Below are positions 1 to 7,347 of a DNA stretch of 64,000 bases, one piece after another (within the stretch, counting starts at the first letter, position 1; every line of letters begins with the position of its first letter). Below the pieces are notes generated by a model. The model made no database searches. It had not been told where the DNA came from and saw nothing but the letters and a program-made list of their open reading frames with translations. Source of the stretch: an uncultured Oscillospiraceae bacterium (GTDB lineage Bacteria > Bacillota > Clostridia > Oscillospirales > Ruminococcaceae); NCBI GenBank assembly GCA_934462925.1, contig CAKSIT010000015.1:8492-72491 (forward strand), written 5' to 3'. A program made the translations under genes and the position numbers.

Positions 1-307
1 TGCCGACAACGCAGTTTTCTCCTATAAGCACACCGCCCCTGATAAACGCGCAATGTCGCACCTCGGTATGCGCGCCGATAATGCAGGGCGCGCCTATGTA
101 AGCGCTCGGGGAAACGACCGCCGTTTTATGTATCCACACGCCCTCGGCGGGGGTATCGTACTCTTGGGGCGAAAGGGTCTGCCCGAGCTTTACAATAAAC
201 TCGGATATCCCGCTCAGCGACTCCCACGGGTAAGTAAACTGTGAGAGATACTCCCCCGCCTGCGTATGCTGCAAATCGAACAGCGCCTTTACCGTTATGT
301 TATCCAT
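1..307 (-). CDS. Left-handed beta-helix acyltransferase (UDP-GlcNAc pyrophosphorylase-like), N-terminal part
   Basis: Only the first 102 residues are in the window; the gene runs off the left edge. The reading begins MDNITVKALFDLQHTQAGEY and continues into imperfect hexapeptide repeats (AYIGAPCIIGAHTEVRHC, then FIRGGVLIGENCVVG). This is the start of a left-handed beta-helix, as in sugar-nucleotide acetyltransferases. In Clostridia, proteins beginning this way are usually annotated as UDP-N-acetylglucosamine pyrophosphorylase-like. No nucleotidyltransferase domain precedes the helix, so the protein is probably an acyltransferase-like single-domain protein. The ATG at 307 has a GAGGTG ribosome site and lies 18 nt after the upstream gene's stop, so the two are likely cotranscribed. 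The substrate is unknown. Confidence 0.72.
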   Translation of the reverse strand, partial: MDNITVKALFDLQHTQAGEYLSQFTYPWESLSGISEFIVKLGQTLSPQEYDTPAEGVWIHKTAVVSPSAYIGAPCIIGAHTEVRHCAFIRGGVLIGENCVVG

Positions 308-325
308 GCACACCTCGCAAGCGCT

Positions 326-964
326 TCAGCCGATATCCCCCGCGATATCGACGTTTTCGCCGTCAAGCCCTATGTAAGCGCCGTCGGAAGCTTCTGCGGC
401 GTCCTTATGCGCGAGAAGCCACTTGTTGCACGCTCTGAGCCGCTTGTCCTCGCCGTTCACGGGCGCGAGGTTCGGCATAGCGCCGTTCGTCCCCTTGGGG
501 AGCGCTATTACAACCTTAAAGCCGGCGCCTTTCTTCGCGCTGCACGGCGCGTAGTGAAGCGTGGTCGCGTAGACCTCTACCACCTGCCCCGCTGCCGCCT
601 TGAACGCCATTACCTTTGACGTGTCGAGCCTGCCGTCTACAATATCGTCCGCCTTGGCAACAAGCAGTATAAAGTCGTAAAGACCTATGTTAAGCTCGCT
701 GTCGCGGTGGTACTCAAGGCAGTTGAGCTTTGTGTTGTGACCGTTGCACCAACCGAGCTGTATCGGCATTCCGCCGTAGGCGTTGTTTTGCAGCTTGCCG
801 AATATCGCCGTACATTCGAGCGCGGCCTCGCTCATAACGTACTCAACGCCGTCGGGCAGGGGCGTACTCTCGTCGAGCGCTTTCAGCAGCTCGGCTGCGT
901 CATACCCGCCCAGCACCTTGCCGTAGGGCGCAAATTCCTTGTCGGTTACAGAATAGATTTTCAT
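326..964 (-). CDS. DUF4867 family protein
   Basis: A 212-residue cytosolic protein beginning MKIYSVTDKEFAPYGKVLGG, recognised as the clostridial DUF4867 family. The centre holds PIQLGWCNGHNTKLNCLEYH and RDSELNIG, followed by EVYATTLHYAPCSAKK. Together these look like a cupin-like fold with conserved His and Glu residues that could bind a metal. The family is often found near sugar-metabolism genes, but its reaction is not known to me. An upstream in-frame ATG at 982 exists, but the ATG at 964 has AAAGGA nine bases upstream and matches the family start. A near-consensus promoter lies 65 bp upstream. Confidence 0.8.
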   Translation of the reverse strand: MKIYSVTDKEFAPYGKVLGGYDAAELLKALDESTPLPDGVEYVMSEAALECTAIFGKLQNNAYGGMPIQLGWCNGHNTKLNCLEYHRDSELNIGLYDFILLVAKADDIVDGRLDTSKVMAFKAAAGQVVEVYATTLHYAPCSAKKGAGFKVVIALPKGTNGAMPNLAPVNGEDKRLRACNKWLLAHKDAAEASDGAYIGLDGENVDIAGDIG

Positions 965-1028
965 ATCAGCAGTTCCTTTCATAGGGCGGCGGACTTTCGC
1001 CTGCGCTGCGCCCGAATCTTCTGCTTAA

Positions 1029-1057
1029 ATCATACCACACGCCGCGCGTTTTGTCAA
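1029..1057 (-). promoter_or_regulatory. Promoter of the DUF4867 gene
   Basis: On the minus strand, TTGACA (1052-1057), a 17-nt spacer and TATGAT (1029-1034). It is near-consensus for the vegetative sigma factor and sits directly upstream of the DUF4867 start. It diverges from the plus-strand promoter at 1119-1147. Confidence 0.75.
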
Positions 1058-1118
1058 TCGGGTTTTATATGTGCGCAGAACGTTTTTCCGCGCATACGTT
1101 CTCCGCGCGCCCGTCCTA

Positions 1119-1147
1119 TTGACAAAACCGTAAGCGTATGCTAGTAT
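1119..1147 (+). promoter_or_regulatory. Promoter of the alpha/beta-hydrolase-like gene
   Basis: TTGACA (1119-1124), a 17-nt spacer and TAGTAT (1142-1147). The gene start is 45 bp downstream with an AAAAGGAG ribosome site. Confidence 0.75.
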
Positions 1148-1192
1148 ATATGTGGGAAAGCGCGCGATACTAAGCGGGAAAAGGAGCATAAT

Positions 1193-2044
1193 ATGAACGA
1201 TTTTGCGCAGGAATACGGGCTGTTTATCGCCATGCACCCATTTGAGCGCGTGAGCGTAGGCGGATACGGCTTTGACGTGATAAGCGCGGGCGGCGGGCGG
1301 CAGACCCTCGTATTTCTGAACTGCATAGACGTTTACCATGCGTGGGCAAAATACGTCGGCGCGCTTTCGGGGCAATACCGCGCGGTAATGCTTAAATACC
1401 CCACGGCGCTTTACAAGGCCGCAGAGATGACCGCGGCGCTCCGCGCGCTGTTTAAGAAGCTTTGCATTGAAGCGCCCGTGCTGTGCGGCGCGGGCGACGG
1501 CGGCGTTCTGGCGCAGCTTTACGCAAGGCGTTACAGGGTGGGCGGGCTTGTGATGATGTCCGCGCTTACGGTGGACTGCTCCTACGCGCAAAGGCTGCGC
1601 AGGGACAGGGCGCTGCCGGCTGTGGCGAGGCTCTGCGTAAAGTCGCTCAGCCCGCAAAAGATAGAGGAGCTGCTCGCAAAAAAGGCGAAAAAGCTCTTTA
1701 GCGGCGAGAGCGCGGAGGAAAGGGCGTACGCGCTGTCGTTTCTGAAATACGCGTCCGCGCAGGCGGGCTTTCGCGCGGCGCTTTTGCGGGCGCTTAACGC
1801 CGCAGCCGATATGTGCGCGCAGCCCGCGCTTACAAAAAGCGACCTCGCGTATCTGCGCGGGAGGGTTCTCGTGCTAATCCCCGAGAACGATATGCTTGAC
1901 GGGGCTGACGTTCGGAAGATGACGGACGTTTTCACCGAGCCTGCTGTGAGAGCCGTTTGCGGCGGCAACCTTGGAGTGGTAACGCGCGCGGAGCTTTACA
2001 TTGAGCAGATAACGGAGTTTCTCGCGCGGGTCTGCGAAGAATAA
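1193..2044 (+). CDS. Alpha/beta-hydrolase-fold protein lacking the nucleophile
   Basis: A 283-residue protein with the layout of a small alpha/beta hydrolase. An N-terminal strand region (GGGRQTLVFLNC) precedes the nucleophile-elbow segment VLCGAGDGGVLAQLYARRYR, followed by GGLVMMSA. Aligned to the usual G-x-S-x-G-G elbow, the sequence reads G-A-G-D-G-G, so the catalytic serine is glycine. A late RVLVLIPENDML segment matches the usual acid-residue region, but no clear catalytic His follows. It is therefore probably a non-catalytic relative, or an enzyme with altered chemistry. ATG at 1193 has AAAAGGAG upstream. The gene stands alone, divergent from the DUF4867 gene. Confidence 0.6.
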   Translation: MNDFAQEYGLFIAMHPFERVSVGGYGFDVISAGGGRQTLVFLNCIDVYHAWAKYVGALSGQYRAVMLKYPTALYKAAEMTAALRALFKKLCIEAPVLCGAGDGGVLAQLYARRYRVGGLVMMSALTVDCSYAQRLRRDRALPAVARLCVKSLSPQKIEELLAKKAKKLFSGESAEERAYALSFLKYASAQAGFRAALLRALNAAADMCAQPALTKSDLAYLRGRVLVLIPENDMLDGADVRKMTDVFTEPAVRAVCGGNLGVVTRAELYIEQITEFLARVCEE

Positions 2045-2050
2045 AAAACA

Positions 2051-2077
2051 GCCGCTCGGTATCCGAATCCGAGCGGC
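2051..2077. terminator. Hairpin after the alpha/beta-hydrolase-like gene
   Basis: A perfect 9-bp stem, GCCGCTCGG/CCGAGCGGC, starts 7 nt after the stop. It has an A-run on its left, so a U-tract would form in minus-strand transcripts; the plus strand has no T-run. It also forms the left boundary of the dispersed repeat that follows, as hairpins do in the other two copies. Confidence 0.6.
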
Positions 2078-2336
2078 TCAGTCTGTCGAAAAAGTCAGTT
2101 TTGCCCGCGTATGCGGGCTTTGAAATAACCTTTTTTGCCTCGGGCTAAAGGTGACTGCGTCGACCTGGCCGAGGCAAAAAACACTTCTATCCGCACAAGT
2201 GTTTACGCGACACCATGCTACGCATGGTTTACGCAGTGCGCGCAGTGGCACAATTTGCACGGAGTGCAAATTGTGCTGACTTGCGAAGCAGCGCTTCGCA
2301 ATGTCGTAGGATGTTTCGGCGGAAAACCCCCGTAAG
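2078..2336. repeat. Terminator-associated hairpin-rich dispersed repeat, copy 1
   Basis: This gene-free stretch shares long blocks with copies at 37049-37290 and 59929-60250. Shared blocks include CAG-x-x-TGTCGAAAAAGT, TTGCCCGCGTATGCGGGCTT and a TTTTTTGCCTCGGG hairpin closed by CCGAGGCAAAAAA. Others are TATCCGCACAAGTGT and, at the right end, TTTCGGCGGAAAACCCCCGT. The inner part is a string of small hairpins, for example CACAATTTGCAC facing GTGCAAATTGTG. It carries no believable coding sequence. The right end cuts into a gene remnant (2337-2423). Confidence 0.75.
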
Positions 2337-2423
2337 GTGAACCGCGAGATGGCGGTGCGGGTCGGGCGTGCGGTACTCCGCGCGCATTAGTATGTGGTCG
2401 TACTCAAATACAGCGTTTGTCAT
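2337..2423 (-). pseudogene. 5' remnant of a cupin/AraC-type gene truncated by the repeat
   Basis: About 29 codons beginning MTNAVFEYDHILMRAEYRTP and continuing DPHRHLAVHL. The ATG has a strong AAAGGAG ribosome site five bases upstream. After HLAVHL the reading enters the dispersed repeat and becomes meaningless. The PHRHLAVHL segment resembles the metal-binding start of a cupin, as in AraC-type regulators, but the fragment is too short to be sure. It lies 53 bp downstream of the ATC hydrolase-like gene in the same direction, so it was probably the second gene of that operon. Confidence 0.5.
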
Positions 2424-2476
2424 GGCCGCTCCTTTGCATTATTACAGCGCGCCGCAGATATCCGCAGACGCCGCGT

Positions 2477-3109
2477 TTATCCCTTGCGCTTATACCCGCA
2501 GTCGCAGTAAGGTCCGCCCGAGGCAAGCGTGTACTCGCGCACGAAGTCGCACGTTTCGCCCGCTTCAGCCATCGTATAGTCAAGGCGGCACATTGCGGGG
2601 GTGAGGTCGTAGAGTCCCAGCTCTTTCGTGAGCGTGCATATGCCGCACTGCGTAAAGCGCGCCTCGTACCCGCTGCCGTCGGCGTAGGGGTAAAATTCCA
2701 TGTTCCACGAATAAGGGTTGCGGTCCGCCGCTTTGAGCGCCGCGGCGCGCTCCATGCCCGCTATATCGTTCGCGGTGAACTTCTTCTTACCGCTCTTGCG
2801 GCAGAACCAGCGCGTGGCGGGGGTCATCATCGCCTGCGCGTAAAACTCCGTAAGCGCTGCCACGTCGGGGCGCTTTGGCATATGCAACAAAAACGCGCAC
2901 AGCAAAGCGCAGTTCACAAGGTTCATCTTAAAGCGGTCCGCCTTTTCAAACTCGGGTACGCGCGCGATTATCCTGCGGTACTCCGGCTTTGCCGCAGCGG
3001 TCACCGCACGCGCGGTTTCCTTGTCGAACCCCAGCACCTCGGTCATCTTGCTGCAAAACGACTTTTTGTAAAGCGCCCACATTCCCATGGGCATTCCTGC
3101 GTATTTCAT
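2477..3109 (-). CDS. L-2-amino-thiazoline-4-carboxylic acid hydrolase family protein
   Basis: A 210-residue cytosolic protein beginning MKYAGMPMGMWALYKKSFCS and ending FVREYTLASGGPYCDCGYKRKG. It contains RFTQCGICTLTKELGLYDLTP and AMCRLDYTMAEAG. This layout matches the clostridial family named after L-2-amino-thiazoline-4-carboxylate (ATC) hydrolase, a cysteine-forming ring-opening enzyme. The conserved Cys and His residues fit a metal or thiol site. The real substrate in Clostridia is not established. The preferred start is the ATG at 3109, with AAAGGAG seven bases upstream, rather than the in-frame start at 3130. The promoter region carries a palindromic operator shared with the ABC operon at 62-64 kb. 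Confidence 0.75.
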   Translation of the reverse strand: MKYAGMPMGMWALYKKSFCSKMTEVLGFDKETARAVTAAAKPEYRRIIARVPEFEKADRFKMNLVNCALLCAFLLHMPKRPDVAALTEFYAQAMMTPATRWFCRKSGKKKFTANDIAGMERAAALKAADRNPYSWNMEFYPYADGSGYEARFTQCGICTLTKELGLYDLTPAMCRLDYTMAEAGETCDFVREYTLASGGPYCDCGYKRKG

Positions 3110-3131
3110 AGCTTTTCTCCTTTTAAGCATA

Positions 3132-3149
3132 AGTTAGATTTGTCTAACT
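3132..3149. promoter_or_regulatory. Palindromic operator upstream of the ATC hydrolase-like gene
   Basis: AGTTAGATTTGTCTAACT, a perfect 7-bp palindrome around TTTG. It lies 22 bp upstream of the ATG at 3109, downstream of the promoter. The same GTTAG-N6-CTAAC pattern with central TTTG, followed by CTATA, recurs at 63901-63916. This suggests a common dimeric repressor of MarR, TetR or DtxR type. Confidence 0.6.
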
Positions 3150-3175
3150 ATAGTACAACGCGATTTTACGCGTTT

Positions 3176-3204
3176 ATTATAGCACATTTATTTTAGAAAT
3201 GCAA
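3176..3204 (-). promoter_or_regulatory. Promoter of the ATC hydrolase-like gene
   Basis: Minus strand: TTGCAT (3199-3204), a 17-nt spacer and TATAAT (3176-3181). The operator at 3132-3149 lies about 27-44 bp downstream of the -10 box, in the expected 5' untranslated region. Confidence 0.7.
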
Positions 3205-3227
3205 GAGCAGGGCGGGTTGGCGCTCCA

Positions 3228-3270
3228 CAAAAAATGCACCCCCGCAGACTGCTTAAACAGCCCGCGGGGA
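3228..3270 (-). terminator. Terminator of the 5'-nucleotidase gene
   Basis: Read on the minus strand, a stem CCCCGC/GCGGGG (arms at 3264-3269 and 3240-3245) with an inner CTG/CAG pairing is followed by TGCATTTTTTG. It lies 17 bp after the stop of the 5'-nucleotidase gene. Confidence 0.55.
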
Positions 3271-3286
3271 ACGCTTTACCAAACCA

Positions 3287-5080
3287 TTACGCTTTGCGCC
3301 TTGCCATTGCCGCTATTACGGCAGCAGCCGCCAGAACGCCCACGAACACCGCCGCGCCCTGCGCGCCCGTATCGGGCGAACCCTTTACGGCTTCCGCAGT
3401 CTCGCTTTCGGGTTCTGTGACAACGGCTATCCTGCCGCTGCCGCGCGGGTCGGAATACTCCGCGCCTACCGTGCCGCCGAGTTCCTCGGTAAGGTAGCCT
3501 ATGAGCGCCTGATTATCGAGCATAATCTCTCGCGCGACAATATTGCAGCCGCTGAACATACTCATGCCGTCGCCGCAGGTGAGCAGCATATAGTCGTGCG
3601 AAGCCACCGTGTACACGCGCTCGGGGTCGAGCGGCTCGCCGCCGACAATCACGTTTTTAACGCGGTACTCGCCCGAAACGCCCGTGAAATTGCCGCCCTC
3701 GTCGGTTGTGACGGACGAGCTTATGTAGCTGTGTATCTCGTACGTAAGCCCCGATACCTGCATGAACGCGCCGTTTTCCTCGGGGTAATAGCGCGCGCCC
3801 ATTTCAAGGCAGTCGAGAAGCTGCCGCCCCGTCACCTCAAGCACGCAAAGCGAGTTGCCGAACGGCTGCACCTCGATTATGTCGCCGTAGGTCATACCGC
3901 CCGCAGCGATAGAAGCGCGCACTCCGCCGCCGTTGATAAGCCCAACGTCCGCGCCCGTTTTTATGCGGTATGCGTCCGCGCAGAGGTCGCCGAGGTTGGT
4001 TTCGGCGTTTCGCACGGCGCGCTCGCCCGTGTCGGGGTCGTTTACGGTAAGGTCGCAGGGCGCGTCGGCAACTACCGTTTCAACAAGGGCGGAATACTCC
4101 TGCTCGATATCCGCGAACTTCTGCGTGATTTTTGCGTACGCCGCGTACTCGGGGGTGGATTCGTCCGCGCTCGGCGTGAACTCCGTTTTGTCTATAAGCT
4201 GCGTTTCAATACCGTCTTCGGTGAACGTTATCTCGCCGATGTTTGCGAGCTTTGTGCCTGTGGATACGAGCAGAACGCTCTCGCCGTCCTTGTCGGTCAC
4301 CTGCGCGCCGTCAATCACGCTGTGGGAGTGTCCGTCCACAAACACGTCAATGCCGCTCACGTTTTCTATAAGCGCCGCAGAACTCCACCTGTCGTCGTAA
4401 ACGTAATCGCCCATGTGGCCCAGTACCACAATGCGCTCCGCGCCGTCTGCCAGAGCGCCGTCTACCGCCTGCTGAACGGCGCTGTAAAGCGCGCTGCCGT
4501 CGCCCCCGCCGCAGAAGCCGTAAATCATCTCGCCGTCCTCGTCCTGAAAGTTGGACGGGCGGCCGGATATCGGCGTTTCGGGGGTGGTAACGCCTACAAA
4601 GCCTATCGTCATGCCGCCCGCTTCTATCAGCGCGTAGCCCTCGAGCGGCTTTTCGTCCGTGCGCAGGTCGGTGAAGTTCGCAGAAATATACGGGAACTGC
4701 GCCTGCGCCGTGAGCGTGAAAAAGTTGTCCATGCCGTAGTCGAACTCGTGGTTGCCCGGAATTGCAACGTCGTAGCCGAGCGCGTTCATTATCTCCATGG
4801 GGTACGCGCCGTCGGAGAGCGTGCCGATTATTCCGCCTTGCACAAAATCGCCTGCGTCCGCAAGAATAACGGCGTAGCCCTCGCTTTCGAGCCGCGCTTT
4901 GTACGCTGCAAGGTCCGCAGCGCCGAACGTGTCGTCGTCGGCATAAAAGCCGCAATGCACGTCGTTCGTGTGGAGTATCACAACGCCCTTTTCCTCCTGC
5001 GCCGAAGCGCCCGCGCCAAGTCCCGCAAACGCCGTGAGCGCCGCTGCCGCAGAGGCTATTAGCGCAAAAATTCTTTTCAT
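3287..5080 (-). CDS. Cell-wall-anchored 5'-nucleotidase/2',3'-cyclic phosphodiesterase (UshA type)
   Basis: A 597-residue extracellular nucleotidase. A signal peptide (residues 1 to about 27) precedes a calcineurin-like metallophosphatase domain with HTNDVH (37-42), GDFVQG (77-82), GNHEFD (109-114) and GHMGDY. The C-terminal nucleotidase domain has NLGDLCADAYR, NGGGVRASI and a late substrate loop. The tail reads SPDTGAQGAAVFVGV, then a hydrophobic helix and ARRKA. This is a sortase-like (S/N)PxTG anchor, so the protein is probably attached to the wall. It would release nucleosides and phosphate from extracellular nucleotides. ATG at 5080 has AGGAGA upstream. A hairpin separates it from the sulfatase gene. 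Confidence 0.88.
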   Translation of the reverse strand: MKRIFALIASAAAALTAFAGLGAGASAQEEKGVVILHTNDVHCGFYADDDTFGAADLAAYKARLESEGYAVILADAGDFVQGGIIGTLSDGAYPMEIMNALGYDVAIPGNHEFDYGMDNFFTLTAQAQFPYISANFTDLRTDEKPLEGYALIEAGGMTIGFVGVTTPETPISGRPSNFQDEDGEMIYGFCGGGDGSALYSAVQQAVDGALADGAERIVVLGHMGDYVYDDRWSSAALIENVSGIDVFVDGHSHSVIDGAQVTDKDGESVLLVSTGTKLANIGEITFTEDGIETQLIDKTEFTPSADESTPEYAAYAKITQKFADIEQEYSALVETVVADAPCDLTVNDPDTGERAVRNAETNLGDLCADAYRIKTGADVGLINGGGVRASIAAGGMTYGDIIEVQPFGNSLCVLEVTGRQLLDCLEMGARYYPEENGAFMQVSGLTYEIHSYISSSVTTDEGGNFTGVSGEYRVKNVIVGGEPLDPERVYTVASHDYMLLTCGDGMSMFSGCNIVAREIMLDNQALIGYLTEELGGTVGAEYSDPRGSGRIAVVTEPESETAEAVKGSPDTGAQGAAVFVGVLAAAAVIAAMARRKA

Positions 5081-5108
5081 AGATACAATCTCCTGTCCGC
5101 TAAAATTC

Positions 5109-5133
5109 TGTGGGGGAAGAAGCCCTCCCCCAC
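5109..5133 (-). terminator. Hairpin between the alkylsulfatase and nucleotidase genes
   Basis: GTGGGGGA/TCCCCCAC, an 8-bp stem starting 14 bp after the sulfatase stop (minus strand). The following sequence AGAATTTTAG is only a weak U-tract, so some read-through into the nucleotidase gene is likely. Confidence 0.5.
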
Positions 5134-5146
5134 ATATTAAGTTATT

Positions 5147-7270
5147 TTACGGCTCAACGATATTGAAGTATAGCGTGAGCTGCGCCATGCTGTCGCAAAG
5201 CGCCTTGTAAAGCTCCTCGTCGCCCTCTACAGACGTGATAAGGCGCGCCTTTGCTTCCTCGTCGTTGTTGGCAATGGCAAGAATGCCCGTGCGCTGCGTG
5301 TTTATCGTGAGGTCTGCGTTGTCAGCCTGCTTGCCGCAGTAGTAAAGCAGCACGCCGTGCTGAACGCGCAGCAGGTAATCCTCCGCGTCGGAAAGCTTCA
5401 GGTTTACCGTAAAGGAGCGGTCCGCAAGCTTCTCCGCGTCAAGCATGATGCCCATGTAGTCGAGCATGGTCTGCGCGTCCATGTTCTGCGCGGTAGAGCC
5501 TATGCCCGTTGTGCCGCCCTGCGGGTAAAGTCCCGTGCCGTTGCGCAGCTCAAACGCCGCGACAAGGTATGCGTTGCGCCATGCGCCCGATTCCGCCTGA
5601 TAGCCGAGCTGCTCGAGGGCGTCCGCGCAGAGATAGCGCGCCTGCTGATTCTCGGGGTCGGCGTAAACAAGGGCGTTGGTTATCTGCGCTACCCATTGGT
5701 ACTCGCCCTTTTCGTAGTCTGCAAGCGCCATTTCAAGCACCTTGTCGGCGTCGCCCAGGTACTCTACAAGCTTCTTAGCGTACTCGGTCGGCTCAAGCTC
5801 GTCAAGGTGAACGGGGTTTGCGTCGTACCAGCCCATGTACTTCTGGTAAACCGCCTTTACGTTGTGCTTGAGCGTGCCGTAGTACTGGCGGGTATACCAC
5901 ACCTTGTCAAGCTCTGCGGGAAGCTTTATCATGGAAGCTATCTCGGTAGAGGTGTAGCCCTTGTTGATGTAGAGCAGGGTCTGGTCGTGAATGAACTTGT
6001 ATACGGCTGCGGTGTTGGTGAGGTACTCGTTTATAACGTCGTTGCCCCAGTGCGGCCAGTTGTGCGACTGGAACACGACTTCTACCTCGCCGCCGAACTT
6101 CGTCTGGGCCTCGGTGATATAGCGCGCCCAGTCGTTCGCGTCGCGAACCTCCGCGCCGCGCAGCGTGTAGAGGTTGTGCAGCGTACCCGTGCAGTTTTCA
6201 GCCATCCAGAGCGCTTTCATATCGGGGTAGTAGGTGTTCATCTCCGCGGGGCATTCCGTGCCGGGGGTGAGCTGGAACACCGCCTTAACGCCGTCTATCG
6301 TAAGCTCGGTGTTGTCGTTGGTGATTTCGAGCGTGGGGCTTATGTAGCCTACGCCCGTCTGCGGCACGGTAAGGCCTATGCCGACGGAAAGGCTGCCCTG
6401 CTCGCCCTTGCGCAGCACAGAGCCGTACTGGTATATCGAGCGGCGCTTCATGGCAGTACCTACGAACACGTTCTCCTTCATAACGCTTTCTTCAAAGCCC
6501 TGCGGCACGATTATCGCGGTCTTGCCCGAAGCTATCTGCTCGCCGAGCGGGAGCGACGGGTCTGCCGCGTCTTCTGCGGAAATAAGCCCCTCTATGCCGC
6601 CGTAATGGTCTACGTGCGCGTGGCTTATGATGACAGCGACAATGTTCACCTCGCCCATTTCCTGCTCAAAGAGCTTAAGCGCTTCCTCGGAGCAGTAGTG
6701 GCTGCTCATTGTGTCCATGATTATCCAGCCATGCTCGCTGCGCACGAAAGTGAGGTTCGATACGTCGTAGCCGCGCACCTGATAGATGTCGTCAGTCACC
6801 TTGAAAAGCCCGTAGCGCGCGTTGTACTGCGTGTTGCGCCAGAGGCTGGGGTTAGCGGTGGCGGGAGCTTCCGTATCGCGCACGAAGTCGTAGCTCTGCT
6901 GACTCCATATCGTCCTGTCGTTCTCGTCGTTTATCACAAGCGCGTCGGGGGCGGTGATAAAGCCGCGCTCGGCGAACTCGCCCTCGCGCTCGTCGGTAAA
7001 GTCAAGCAGCTGATAAACCTCGGCGTTGATTTGCTCGGTTATCTCAGTCGCGGGCTTTGCCTGCGCGTTAAGCGCGCCCTCGGTCTCGGGTCGGGTTTCC
7101 CCGCCCTGCGCTTCGGACGAAGCGGGTTCGCTCTGCGCCTCGCTCGTTGCGGGAGCGCTCTCGCTGCTTACGCTGCTCTCGCTCGGCGTTGACGAGCCGC
7201 TCTTGTCCGCACACGCCGTCATAAGCAGCAGCTGCGCGAATATTAGTGTGATTGCTGCAATTTTCTTCAT
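5147..7270 (-). CDS. Alkyl sulfatase lipoprotein (SdsA/BDS1 type, metallo-beta-lactamase fold)
   Basis: A 707-residue exported enzyme that should hydrolyse alkyl sulfates to alcohol and sulfate. The signal peptide ends in a lipobox, LLMTAC, followed by a Ser/Glu-rich linker. The metallo-beta-lactamase domain carries the zinc motif SHAHVDHYGG and further ligands around TPGTECPAEM and FQSHNWPHWGN. The middle part matches the alkylsulfatase dimerisation domain (KYMGWYDANPVHL, EYLGDADKVLEMA). The C-terminal roughly 120 residues match the SCP2-like alkylsulfatase tail. The start is the ATG at 7270 with TTGGAGG upstream; an in-frame start at 7321 has no site and would bury the signal peptide. The gene is 77 bp after the SpoIIE-type phosphatase and could be cotranscribed with it. 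Confidence 0.88.
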   Translation of the reverse strand: MKKIAAITLIFAQLLLMTACADKSGSSTPSESSVSSESAPATSEAQSEPASSEAQGGETRPETEGALNAQAKPATEITEQINAEVYQLLDFTDEREGEFAERGFITAPDALVINDENDRTIWSQQSYDFVRDTEAPATANPSLWRNTQYNARYGLFKVTDDIYQVRGYDVSNLTFVRSEHGWIIMDTMSSHYCSEEALKLFEQEMGEVNIVAVIISHAHVDHYGGIEGLISAEDAADPSLPLGEQIASGKTAIIVPQGFEESVMKENVFVGTAMKRRSIYQYGSVLRKGEQGSLSVGIGLTVPQTGVGYISPTLEITNDNTELTIDGVKAVFQLTPGTECPAEMNTYYPDMKALWMAENCTGTLHNLYTLRGAEVRDANDWARYITEAQTKFGGEVEVVFQSHNWPHWGNDVINEYLTNTAAVYKFIHDQTLLYINKGYTSTEIASMIKLPAELDKVWYTRQYYGTLKHNVKAVYQKYMGWYDANPVHLDELEPTEYAKKLVEYLGDADKVLEMALADYEKGEYQWVAQITNALVYADPENQQARYLCADALEQLGYQAESGAWRNAYLVAAFELRNGTGLYPQGGTTGIGSTAQNMDAQTMLDYMGIMLDAEKLADRSFTVNLKLSDAEDYLLRVQHGVLLYYCGKQADNADLTINTQRTGILAIANNDEEAKARLITSVEGDEELYKALCDSMAQLTLYFNIVEP

Positions 7271-7347
7271 GTTTTCCTCCAAAATATATTGTCGGGTACT
7301 CCGCGCGGAACGCTCCGCCAAAGCCCCTGATAAGCGGTAATACCGCG

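Noticed and set aside
2135..2335. A 66-codon plus-strand frame in the first dispersed repeat
   Set aside because: It consists wholly of repeat hairpins shared with non-coding copies 2 and 3.
3596..5062. A 488-codon open frame on the plus strand opposite the nucleotidase gene
   Set aside because: Arg/Ala/Val/His-rich shadow of a GC-rich gene; no ribosome site, and the minus strand encodes a clear UshA-type protein.
5357..7192. A 611-codon open frame opposite the alkylsulfatase
   Set aside because: Composition typical of antisense translation, and the opposite strand carries all catalytic motifs of a known family.
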